From positions 1 to 20,939 of the IMG/VR virus record IMGVR_UViG_3300023223_000536: a stretch of 20,939 nt of DNA; one strand, written 5' to 3'. The notes below the pieces were generated by a model that saw nothing but the letters and a program-made list of their open reading frames with translations, made no database searches and had not been told where the DNA came from. This document shows positions 14,146 to 20,895 of this stretch, piece by piece. This DNA comes from a virus. Positions within the stretch are counted from its first letter, which is position 1; each line of letters begins with the position of its first letter. The translations under genes and the position numbers were made by a program.

Positions 14146-15653
14146 GGATTGGCCCTCAAGCCTTTAAAAGAACTTTTATATTTAGGGATATTTTCAGTAT
14201 ACGCATACCTCAACATCATCAAGGCATACATCACCGCTTTAATCGTGTCTTCTCGTCTGTTTACAATTCTGCCTTCTTTTCGGTGGAATGATCTAAACTC
14301 TTCAAAAAACCAATTCAAATCACTAAAAACTAAAAATCGTCCTGTCTTCATTCGTTGTTCCATCTCATCAATAATCGGCCATTGATCTTGTGCGCCGCCT
14401 ATGTCCTTTTTGTATCGTGCTGAAATAGGAAGTAAGTTCAATCCATGCTCTCGATAAACATCGGCTATGCTCTGACCAGATGACTTGTCCCGGGTTAAAT
14501 CAGAAGTCTTATGTCCGTCGTGCGGCCATGAAATAGGTACCCACTTATTTCGCTTTTTAAAGGCTTCAGCATGATAGAGGGAATCCGCCGCTTCCTTTCT
14601 GTATTCATCGTACAAATAAACTATATCCCTGTCTCTGTCGTGCGCTAACCAACCGCCTGCTGTGGGATGGCCCACGCCTACCCCGAAGTCTATACCGGCG
14701 ATACGGGCAAAATGGCGCGGTATTTCAAAACGAGGAGTTTTAATTTCATCCTCATTCACATCGAATACCCGTCCTTCTCCCATCATTGGCACTCCTAGCG
14801 TCCTGGACTCTACCGAATGGCCTGGATAGGTTTTTCTTAACCTTTCCTTGTCTTCTTCTTTTAAATGTCCCACATCGTCCCACGTTGCCCGTGAGATATA
14901 AATCCCGTCTGCTTTGGGATACATGAAATGCCGGGTTAGATCGGTTTCGCCAAGTAAAGGCGTAAGGCCTGCTAAAAGCATCCCAGATGATCTAAATATC
15001 CTCGTCTGACATTCCTCAAAGATTTTCTTCTGAGAAATATCATTATCATCCGGTTGTTCGTCTAAATAAATAACCTCCGGTGCGGCGGTCTGCCATGCCT
15101 TCCATCCTTGGGCATAAGTTTTAAAGATTAAATGTGAATAACCATAGTTGCCTTCTACAATAACCTGATGAACCGTATTCGGCACACCAGATTGACGTAA
15201 TTTTGGTCTTCCTTTAATTCTGTCCTTTGGGATAAGCCCGGTTCCTAACGAGTCTTCCAGATCTTCGCCTAAAAGAATCTGCTGTACACCCTCAACTTGT
15301 AATGAGGCATCAATCGCCCCTACCCATGCTCTGACTTTCTTTTCGAACTTAAATCCCTTGTACCACTTGGGGTATTCGCCTAAAAGATGCGCGACGACTT
15401 CCCAAAGTCCTGAAAGAGACTTGCCGACTCCGTTAGCACAGATATTTGCTTTTTCTTTATCCTTGGTGTTATGAAAATCTAACTGCCATGATTTATTCGA
15501 CCATTGCTCCCAGTTTTCTTTTATAAAAAGTTTCCCATTAGGACATAGGGTATCAGGATGGCCATAAGGACGATATTGCTTGAACTTTCTGTAACGAAGC
15601 CTTTCTTCAAGAGAGTCTCTGGACTTCGTTAATACCTCAAGCTGCTTTGTCAA
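14142..15653 (-). CDS. terL: Terminase large subunit
   Basis: A 503-residue packaging motor with both expected domains. In the ATPase domain the Walker A is ANGVGKS at residues 73-79 (an Ala where many have Gly), the Walker B is VIYLDE at 194-199, and the coupling motif is GLTPLLG at about 229-235. In the RNase H-like nuclease domain the candidate acidic residues are Asp322 (GIDFG), Asp379 (PHDG) and Asp469 (EDTIKA). The gene starts at TTG 15653, 17 bases inside the preceding small gene. No in-frame ATG precedes the ATPase domain, so the rare TTG start seems real and may keep expression low. A small-subunit gene is not apparent upstream. Confidence 0.93.
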   Translation of the reverse strand: MTKQLEVLTKSRDSLEERLRYRKFKQYRPYGHPDTLCPNGKLFIKENWEQWSNKSWQLDFHNTKDKEKANICANGVGKSLSGLWEVVAHLLGEYPKWYKGFKFEKKVRAWVGAIDASLQVEGVQQILLGEDLEDSLGTGLIPKDRIKGRPKLRQSGVPNTVHQVIVEGNYGYSHLIFKTYAQGWKAWQTAAPEVIYLDEQPDDNDISQKKIFEECQTRIFRSSGMLLAGLTPLLGETDLTRHFMYPKADGIYISRATWDDVGHLKEEDKERLRKTYPGHSVESRTLGVPMMGEGRVFDVNEDEIKTPRFEIPRHFARIAGIDFGVGVGHPTAGGWLAHDRDRDIVYLYDEYRKEAADSLYHAEAFKKRNKWVPISWPHDGHKTSDLTRDKSSGQSIADVYREHGLNLLPISARYKKDIGGAQDQWPIIDEMEQRMKTGRFLVFSDLNWFFEEFRSFHRKEGRIVNRREDTIKAVMYALMMLRYAYTENIPKYKSSFKGLRANP

Positions 15654-15855
15654 TGGCTTTTGCTCTTACTCCGGGTTTTTCACAAACAAAACCATGTAGA
15701 CGGTTTTCATAAAAGATGGGCCTATACCCTTGTTCAAGGATTTCCTCAAGATACCGCAAGGTATACTTTGTATCCGTTTCTTTATAATATGGATCAAAAG
15801 GACAACGTACTACAGCGTAATGGTCTGTTTCTGAAATTATACGAACATCTTTCAT
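15637..15855 (-). CDS. Small hypothetical protein before terminase (72 aa)
   Basis: A 72-residue protein with a good GGAGAA site before ATG 15855. It begins with beta strands (KDVRIISETDHYAVVRCPFD), followed by a helix (YTLRYLEEILEQGYRP) and a strand (IFYENRLHGFVC). A family is not recognised. It overlaps the terminase start by 17 bases, so terminase translation from TTG may depend on it. It is unlikely to be a conventional small terminase, because it lacks an N-terminal helix-turn-helix and is too short. Confidence 0.7.
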   Translation of the reverse strand: MKDVRIISETDHYAVVRCPFDPYYKETDTKYTLRYLEEILEQGYRPIFYENRLHGFVCEKPGVRAKAIDKAA

Positions 15856-15864
15856 TTATTTCTC

Positions 15865-16464
15865 CTATGGTAAACCGAGTAAATTCATGGTGCGGCCAGA
15901 AAATGACCATACCTTGTCTTCAAAGATATTTTTCTTCGCATTGCTCCAATATTTAATTTCTCCGTCCCTGTCCGCAACCTCATGGACAAAATTAGTCTTT
16001 TCCCAAGGCGCTTCCCAAAAATGGCCTGAGTCATCCAAAGGCACACCGCATAACCAAATCTTATCATAGCCTAATTCAAGTCCGGTATAGACTGCATTTA
16101 ACGAGGATGTTCCATGCCCCGGCCACGGCCATGTATGTTCTCCACCCTTTTTATTGGAATGAGTTTGAATTCTTTTCTCGTACCTTGACTGGTACTGATC
16201 TCTTCGTGTTTCAATCCATTTGGGTAAAAATCTATGATTGTTAGAATAAGCATGAGTAATGTCTCCAGGGTAGAACATGATCATTTCATTCACACACATT
16301 ACATGCGGAGTCGCGTCATGATTCCTTGCCATCCCTGCACGTTTTAAATCATCCCATACACCCCGACCACCTGAAGCGATAATAAGAAGTCCTGAATACG
16401 TCCCTGCTATCTCTGGCATTATCATGTACTTTTGATCAATACCGAAGCTAGTAAAATCTACCAT
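15865..16464 (-). CDS. Rossmann-like protein of the glycan cassette (DUF115/GT29-like pattern)
   Basis: About 199 residues from ATG 16464, which overlaps the previous stop. The frame stays open to ATG 16491, and neither start has a clear Shine-Dalgarno. An early strand-turn (SGLLIIASGGRGVWDDLKRA, residues 24-43) is followed by VMCVNEMIMFYPGDITHA, then GHGTSSLNAVYTGLELGYDKIWLCGVPLDD (117-146). This 'G-x-S-x-N-A...G...i-l-G-v-D' layout recurs in DUF115 and GT29-type proteins that bind sugar nucleotides. The basic middle section carries HTWPWPGHG. It may act on an activated sugar or glycan together with the transferases upstream. That is inference, and the family is not firmly identified. Confidence 0.6.
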   Translation of the reverse strand: MVDFTSFGIDQKYMIMPEIAGTYSGLLIIASGGRGVWDDLKRAGMARNHDATPHVMCVNEMIMFYPGDITHAYSNNHRFLPKWIETRRDQYQSRYEKRIQTHSNKKGGEHTWPWPGHGTSSLNAVYTGLELGYDKIWLCGVPLDDSGHFWEAPWEKTNFVHEVADRDGEIKYWSNAKKNIFEDKVWSFSGRTMNLLGLP

Positions 16465-17594
16465 GTACTTAGCATTAAAACATGATCCCATTCAGTCTTA
16501 GTACGATTCGCTACGCCAAAAACATCCCTTACCCATCTAGCCCATTCTGTATCGGTCAAGATCGTCACATGGGCATTTTGTTTATTTGGTAATATAGCTC
16601 TGGCCTTTTTCAGATGAATAACAAAAATAACTTTATCTGATTTTTGTTGGATCTCGTTAAATATCCGTTTCACATCACCGATTAAAATATGTTCCATCAC
16701 ATCAACACATAAGACTAAATCAAACTTTCCTTTGGGCATTCTCTTAAATGGGCCAATGGCCGGATCGTATTTCTGAATATCCCTTTCGCCGTCTTTATAA
16801 TAATGCGCTGAGAGATCGCATCGCCCACAACCAAAGTCTAAAATCCTTTTTGGGTCTAATTCTTTAACTATTGGGGTGATATAATCTAGATATAAATTCC
16901 CTGAATCCCCATAATGCGACTCAGAGTGTAATGTTCTGTACTGAGCTAATAAATCGTGATAGCCTTCTAAATTCTTTTTAAAGGCAAACGTAACAATATC
17001 TTCTCGCCCTGCTTCTCTTTCAAACTCCTGTACTTCTAATAACCGAAAGCGGTACATCGCCATCCAATTAGTTAAGCCGTCCCTTGTAAAGTAATATAGG
17101 TGTTCTCCTGGTCGGTAATGTTTTGATTCTCTTATGTATCTTAATCTAAGAATGGGAACGCTGATAAACACATAAGAATCTTTCGGCATCTTACTGAAAT
17201 AAGCATTAGGACTCTCTACATGTTCTATTACATCCCAAAAAGTAAAGGCTTTAAAGTCTTTAAACTGATCTGAATATAACCCGTTCTCGGCTAACCACTG
17301 TAAGGCTTCGGGATTAATATCAAAACCAAATGTTTCAGGACGTTTTTTAATAAATTCACCTGATCCAATTCCTACGTCTAAAACTTTTCCTTTAACATAC
17401 TTATTAACTAACTTAATTCGCCCCTCGTTTATCTTTATGGCGATTTCCTGATCTTCATAACTTAAACATTTATTAAAGTAGTCTAACCCATAATCAACGC
17501 GTTTGGACATATCCCGTTGATAAGCAACTCCGCGCTCTGTGATGACTAGATCATCATTCTTCCTACAGTCAAAACGTCGGATTAGTTCATCCAT
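16458..17594 (-). CDS. Two-domain SAM-dependent methyltransferase
   Basis: A 378-residue protein holding two class I methyltransferase cores in one chain. Domain 1 has motif I VLDVGIGSGEF (71-81), an acidic ribose-binding FDIN (91-94) and DVIEHVESP (121-129), with the closing HLYYFTRDGL near 165-174. Domain 2 has motif I ILDFGCGRCDLS (251-262), a YDPA acidic strand (276-279) and LCVDVMEHI (295-303). Both motif I copies keep their glycines, so both may bind S-adenosylmethionine. The domains differ enough that this is a fusion or old duplication, not a recent tandem copy. It overlaps the upstream methyltransferase gene by 13 bases. Likely substrates are sugars or small molecules (inference from neighbours). 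Confidence 0.82.
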   Translation of the reverse strand: MDELIRRFDCRKNDDLVITERGVAYQRDMSKRVDYGLDYFNKCLSYEDQEIAIKINEGRIKLVNKYVKGKVLDVGIGSGEFIKKRPETFGFDINPEALQWLAENGLYSDQFKDFKAFTFWDVIEHVESPNAYFSKMPKDSYVFISVPILRLRYIRESKHYRPGEHLYYFTRDGLTNWMAMYRFRLLEVQEFEREAGREDIVTFAFKKNLEGYHDLLAQYRTLHSESHYGDSGNLYLDYITPIVKELDPKRILDFGCGRCDLSAHYYKDGERDIQKYDPAIGPFKRMPKGKFDLVLCVDVMEHILIGDVKRIFNEIQQKSDKVIFVIHLKKARAILPNKQNAHVTILTDTEWARWVRDVFGVANRTKTEWDHVLMLSTW

Positions 17595-18052
17595 GAAACC
17601 ACCGAAAAACTCCAGTTCATGTCCCTTTCGCTGAATAAAATATTACTAAACCCCATGTCCTTGAGAATATTCACCATCTCTTTTGGATACCATGAACTCT
17701 TATGTTTTCTACAGTTCTCTGGTTTCCAGTATTCCATATCAGGATGAGGTAGGTATAAGAATAACGCGCCTCCATTCTTCAGTCTGGTCTTCCAATGCTT
17801 CAGGGCTTCGTAAGGCTCCTTAAGATGTTCTAAACAATGAGAAGAAAAGATATAATCATATTCTTTCTCTGGTAGATCGTGTGCGTCATTGTCTAAAATC
17901 AAGTCAAACGGTAACGCGCCAGGAAAAGGCCATTTACCGCATCCCACATCTATTCCTTCTCCTTTACAAAACTGTTTTGCTATCGGGATGATATACTGAC
18001 AGGCATTACCCTCTTTTAAATAATCCGGGTAATCTTTACCTTTATACTTCAC
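17582..18052 (-). CDS. Class I SAM-dependent methyltransferase
   Basis: A 156-residue methyltransferase from GTG 18052. The N-terminal helix (DYPDYLKEGNACQYIIPIAKQF) leads to motif I EGIDVGCGKWPFPGA (32-46), then FSSHCLEHLKEPYEALKHW (69-87) and GGALFLYLPHPD. This is a short methyltransferase core of the type found in glycan clusters. The frame stays open to GTG 18118, but that would overlap the cupin gene by 77 bases and has no ribosome site. GTG 18052 gives an 11-base overlap. Methylation of a sugar, with the cupin and transferases around it, is the best guess. The sequence does not identify the substrate. Confidence 0.8.
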   Translation of the reverse strand: MKYKGKDYPDYLKEGNACQYIIPIAKQFCKGEGIDVGCGKWPFPGALPFDLILDNDAHDLPEKEYDYIFSSHCLEHLKEPYEALKHWKTRLKNGGALFLYLPHPDMEYWKPENCRKHKSSWYPKEMVNILKDMGFSNILFSERDMNWSFSVVSWMN

Positions 18053-18350
18053 GGTAAGAATCCGCTTCAAAATGCTGAGTGGAGAATTCAAATATTTCCG
18101 ATCTCTCAGCAATCCCACCGAATTGATGTTTAATTAAAGTCGGAACCTCTACCATATCTCCAGGGAGTAGTAGTCTTTTCTCTCCATCAAGCGTTAGCCA
18201 AACCTCTCCGCTTTGTAAATAAAATGTCTCGGTCTTTAGTTTGTGGTAGTGAAGGGAGCATTTCTTATCTTGGTAAATAACTAATTTCTTGCCACAATAT
18301 TTTTCATCATTATGAATCCAAAGCTCATAGCCCCATGTTTTTTCAATCAT
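18042..18350 (-). CDS. Cupin-domain protein (mannose-6-phosphate isomerase type II-like)
   Basis: A 102-residue single cupin. KTWGYELWIHNDEKYCGKKLVI at the N-terminus is the opening typical of the C-terminal cupin of type II phosphomannose isomerases (PF01050) and of short stand-alone relatives. Metal ligands are visible: His34, His36 and Glu41 in LHYHKLKTE, and His75 in VPTLIKHQF, with the turn GEVWLTLDGE and LLPGDMVEVP between. A sugar-phosphate isomerase or epimerase role is possible, but single cupins have many functions. The ATG overlaps the previous stop as ATGA at 18347-18350. Confidence 0.8.
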   Translation of the reverse strand: MIEKTWGYELWIHNDEKYCGKKLVIYQDKKCSLHYHKLKTETFYLQSGEVWLTLDGEKRLLLPGDMVEVPTLIKHQFGGIAERSEIFEFSTQHFEADSYREV

Positions 18351-19072
18351 AGAAGCTTATGGAGAGAGTCATCAAATGTAATCCTTTGTGAAGGATTGTC
18401 TTTAAGCCATTGTAGTTCTAAATCGGGTCGGTGGCGGATTGGATCACGTGTGTTCACTTTCCCCCATTTCTCATTGACGTTATGAATCTCTGAAGTAAAG
18501 AAATCAAACCCTGTTATGTATATTTCACAATCAAATGATAGAACATCAAGAATACAACTAAACCCTGTGGTTGGCATATGGCCTTTCAACGAAGCCATAT
18601 ACGCTTGCAAGCGTTCTTTTGTTGGAACGTAGGTGTCACAAAACCAAAAGTTTTTACGTCTTTGATAAACTGCTTTGAATTGTATGCCGTGGGTCTTGCC
18701 GTTTGCTACATGCCAGGGGGAATTAATAAAATCCTCATTGGGTAATTTACACATACATAGGTTAACGCCATGTTCAATTAACTCTTCCTTTTGTTTCTTT
18801 ATTGAAACGCCGAAGAAACTGTAATACACATCTGTTCTATAGCCTGTGAATTCATCATTCTTGTAATTATTCACCCGTATTACAATATCATGGGAATCAA
18901 TAAAGTCTATTTCATTATCTAAACAACTTGGGCCGCTGCCTACTATTGCGATATTTTTCCCTTGAAACCTTTCGGCAACATCCATATAAGAGACAAAGTT
19001 CACAGAAAGGTCATTAGGGTTTTCTCTATATTCTGGTTGTCTATCACATGGTACGACGTTGGTTTGTGGCAT
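18347..19072 (-). CDS. GT29 (sialyltransferase-like) family protein
   Basis: A 241-residue protein with the sialylmotif layout of glycosyltransferase family 29. Motif L is NIAIVGSGPSCLD...IDSHDIVIRVNNY (40-70). Motif S is MPTTGFSCILDVLSF...EIYITGFDFF (166-192). The very-small motif is RHRPDLELQWL, with His214 and Glu219. Family members transfer sialic acid from CMP-sugar donors, but the phage and bacterial branch is poorly characterised, so the donor here is open. ATG 19072 has AAGGAAA a few bases upstream but overlaps the preceding GT9 gene by 73 bases. Met30 (18985) would avoid the overlap but has no ribosome site. Confidence 0.78.
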   Translation of the reverse strand: MPQTNVVPCDRQPEYRENPNDLSVNFVSYMDVAERFQGKNIAIVGSGPSCLDNEIDFIDSHDIVIRVNNYKNDEFTGYRTDVYYSFFGVSIKKQKEELIEHGVNLCMCKLPNEDFINSPWHVANGKTHGIQFKAVYQRRKNFWFCDTYVPTKERLQAYMASLKGHMPTTGFSCILDVLSFDCEIYITGFDFFTSEIHNVNEKWGKVNTRDPIRHRPDLELQWLKDNPSQRITFDDSLHKLL

Positions 19073-19746
19073 ATTTTCCTTGGGGTTATGGAGCTTATTC
19101 TCTGATCAGAACAATCAAGCCCACGGGCTGACCAGACAGCGAGACATTTTTTATTCAAGGACTCGGCTAAAGGTATCATGCCTGAGACTTGCCCCACCAT
19201 CCTGGTAGATTGCGCAGCGAGGTCGATTAAGTCTGTGACTGAGGTTTTATTGACTAAATCTACATCAATGTTTTCAAGGTTGAACCGGGGGCGTCCTTTC
19301 CCAACTTGAACGACAGTGAAATTAACCCTAATGGCGGCGAGTATGGCATCGATGATTCTACAATCTGGGAAGAGTTCAGTTCCATAAGCGTCGTTTCTAT
19401 CCATCGGGTTTCTTGGCATGTAGACGAGTAATATTGGTTTTTCAAATTCATATTTCTTTTGTATCTCCCAGTCTAAAATTAATTCAGCTTCTACCCCGGC
19501 CTCAGTACACACGTTGTCAAATTGTGTGCCAGATTCAAACTTCCTTTTAGAATAGTGCGCTAATATATCGATATTCTGTCGGGTAAAGGGTGAGACTTTT
19601 ACATCGAGTTGAGAAAAGACCTCCGGCCAATCACAACAGACCTCTATCCTTTCTCCTTGGTTAACAAGTTCTCTAGCAATAGCCTGGACGTATAAGGCAT
19701 CGCCAAGACCTGAGCCGCCCCTGATTCTAACGGTATACCCTCCGGC
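19000..19746 (-). CDS. GT9-type (heptosyltransferase-like) glycosyltransferase, no canonical start
   Basis: The frame is open from just after TAG 19747-19749 to 19000, about 248 codons. It begins with the GT9 N-terminal Rossmann signature YTVRIRGGSGLGDALYVQAI. The C-terminal half has LLVYMPRNPMDRND and MVGQVSGMIPLAESLNKKCLAVW, the nucleotide-sugar binding block of GT9 enzymes. The first ATG/GTG/TTG in frame after that TAG is GTG 19512, which would delete the N-terminal domain core. ATG 19752 is in frame but is followed at once by TAG. GGAGGG at 19738-19743 sits just before the domain. A non-canonical start, frameshifting from the upstream gene, or a base error are all possible. The 3' end overlaps the GT29 gene by 73 bases. 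Confidence 0.68.
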   Translation of the reverse strand, partial: AGGYTVRIRGGSGLGDALYVQAIARELVNQGERIEVCCDWPEVFSQLDVKVSPFTRQNIDILAHYSKRKFESGTQFDNVCTEAGVEAELILDWEIQKKYEFEKPILLVYMPRNPMDRNDAYGTELFPDCRIIDAILAAIRVNFTVVQVGKGRPRFNLENIDVDLVNKTSVTDLIDLAAQSTRMVGQVSGMIPLAESLNKKCLAVWSARGLDCSDQRISSITPRKICHKPTSYHVIDNQNIEKTLMTFL

Positions 19747-20386
19747 CTACATGACCCAATCGAATACTTGGATCTAACATTATCTTGCCGCCAACCCCAC
19801 TCCAGCGATCACAAAACGCATAGTCCTCTGAGCAATACCAAGAGTCTTCCCACGTGTCTTCTCTGACTACATGTGTGTCAAAAAAAGCATAGACTTCGCC
19901 TACATGGCCTTCCTTGTGTCTCAAAGAGGTGTATAAATCGGCCATTTTCTCAAATACACAGCGTTTTATCATCAAAAACCCCGTTCCGGCGTAATCTATC
20001 TCCGTGGGGCCGTCAAACTGATCCAAATCCACCAATTCACCGTTTTTCCATGCGGTCACGTCCGCCCCTTCTTTTTTCATTGGATAGGCGGCGGTAACAA
20101 CATCGTGCTCTTGAAGCAAATTCCAGAGTTTCGCTACATCATCTGCATGAAACTGAATATCTGCGTCAATGAACATAAAAGCACTGTATTCCTTTAATTG
20201 TTCATCAAACATAAACCGTGCCACAGCCGTATTCCTGGCACGGGTAATTAAACTTTCATTAGTGGTAATTAAAAATTCATGTTTTATATTATTTTGTAAT
20301 AATGCTTCTTGAAGGTTCAAACACGATGTAAAATATTCTGCCGTACATTGCCCCCCGAACATCGGGGTGGCGAATAATATACTCAC
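19727..20386 (-). CDS. GT-A fold glycosyltransferase (GT2-like)
   Basis: A 219-residue protein starting at GTG 20386, overlapping the gene before as GTGA. Visible GT-A features are MSILFATPMFGG (1-12), a helix around SLITRARNTAVARFM (45-59), the metal-binding DAD within FMFIDADIQF (74-76), YAGTGFLMIKR (132-142), the catalytic-type Glu-Asp in CSEDYAFCDRW (185-195), and the late His of LGHVG (210-214). This small form is common in phage and uncultured viral genomes. It should transfer a sugar from a nucleotide donor. The acceptor is unknown. The last codons overlap the start region of the GT9 gene by 20 bases in another frame. Confidence 0.83.
   Translation of the reverse strand: MSILFATPMFGGQCTAEYFTSCLNLQEALLQNNIKHEFLITTNESLITRARNTAVARFMFDEQLKEYSAFMFIDADIQFHADDVAKLWNLLQEHDVVTAAYPMKKEGADVTAWKNGELVDLDQFDGPTEIDYAGTGFLMIKRCVFEKMADLYTSLRHKEGHVGEVYAFFDTHVVREDTWEDSWYCSEDYAFCDRWSGVGGKIMLDPSIRLGHVGRRVYR
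19738..19743 (-). promoter_or_regulatory. Shine-Dalgarno-like GGAGGG at the GT2/GT9 junction
   Basis: GGAGGG on the minus strand lies inside the last codons of the GT-A gene, 8 bases before its TAG (19727-19729). It could recruit ribosomes for the GT9 frame from a non-canonical codon such as ATC 19725, or stimulate a +1 shift as the internal Shine-Dalgarno does in prfB. No ATG/GTG/TTG lies at normal spacing. Confidence 0.5.
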
Positions 20387-20895
20387 GTAAATAGACTATT
20401 GGCTTTTTGTACCTTCTTTCTAAAATCCTCTTCTTTGGTTTCAAGAAACTGCGTTGCGTCCTGTAGGGACTGTTCTTTTGCTGAGAGTCGTTGTTCACGA
20501 TGTAAGATATTCTCTTCTCGGATATCGTGGGTATCCTTAGCTTGAGTTTGTAGCCGTTGGGCCTCGTTATTGGCGTTTCTGGCGTTTAAAGTCAGTTCAT
20601 CAGCAGTTTCTTCAGCGTCAATAGCTTCCTGCTGTGTTCTATCTGATAATTCTTCACATTCTGTTTCAACACGTAGTTTGTGAGCATTTGCTTCCCTTCT
20701 GATTTCTTCAGCTTGGGCCAGGGTATCGACAATGCCTTTCAATCCTTTTATCTCGGCTATATTAGCCTCTTCCAGGGCCAGTCTTTTGTCAATCTCTTCA
20801 CACATCGCCAGATACTTTTCAGGCTCTTTAAAAACAGTTAATAAGGACATCGCTTCTAAATTAGCCTTTTTAATTTGTTGTGGATTTATATTCAT
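20383..20895 (-). CDS. Coiled-coil hypothetical protein (170 aa)
   Basis: A 170-residue protein dominated by charged helix. Residues 25-165 are Glu/Lys/Gln/Ala-rich with heptad-like spacing (LAQAEEIRREANAHKLRVET; ANNEAQRLQTQAKD; QRLSAKEQSLQDATQFLETK). The N-terminus is MNINPQQIKKANLEAMSLL. There is no signal peptide or enzyme motif. It could be a structural or assembly protein, since such coiled-coil genes are common in late phage operons, but I do not recognise a family. Its ATG overlaps the previous stop as TAATG (20893-20897), and its stop overlaps the GT-A start. Confidence 0.75.
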   Translation of the reverse strand: MNINPQQIKKANLEAMSLLTVFKEPEKYLAMCEEIDKRLALEEANIAEIKGLKGIVDTLAQAEEIRREANAHKLRVETECEELSDRTQQEAIDAEETADELTLNARNANNEAQRLQTQAKDTHDIREENILHREQRLSAKEQSLQDATQFLETKEEDFRKKVQKANSLFT

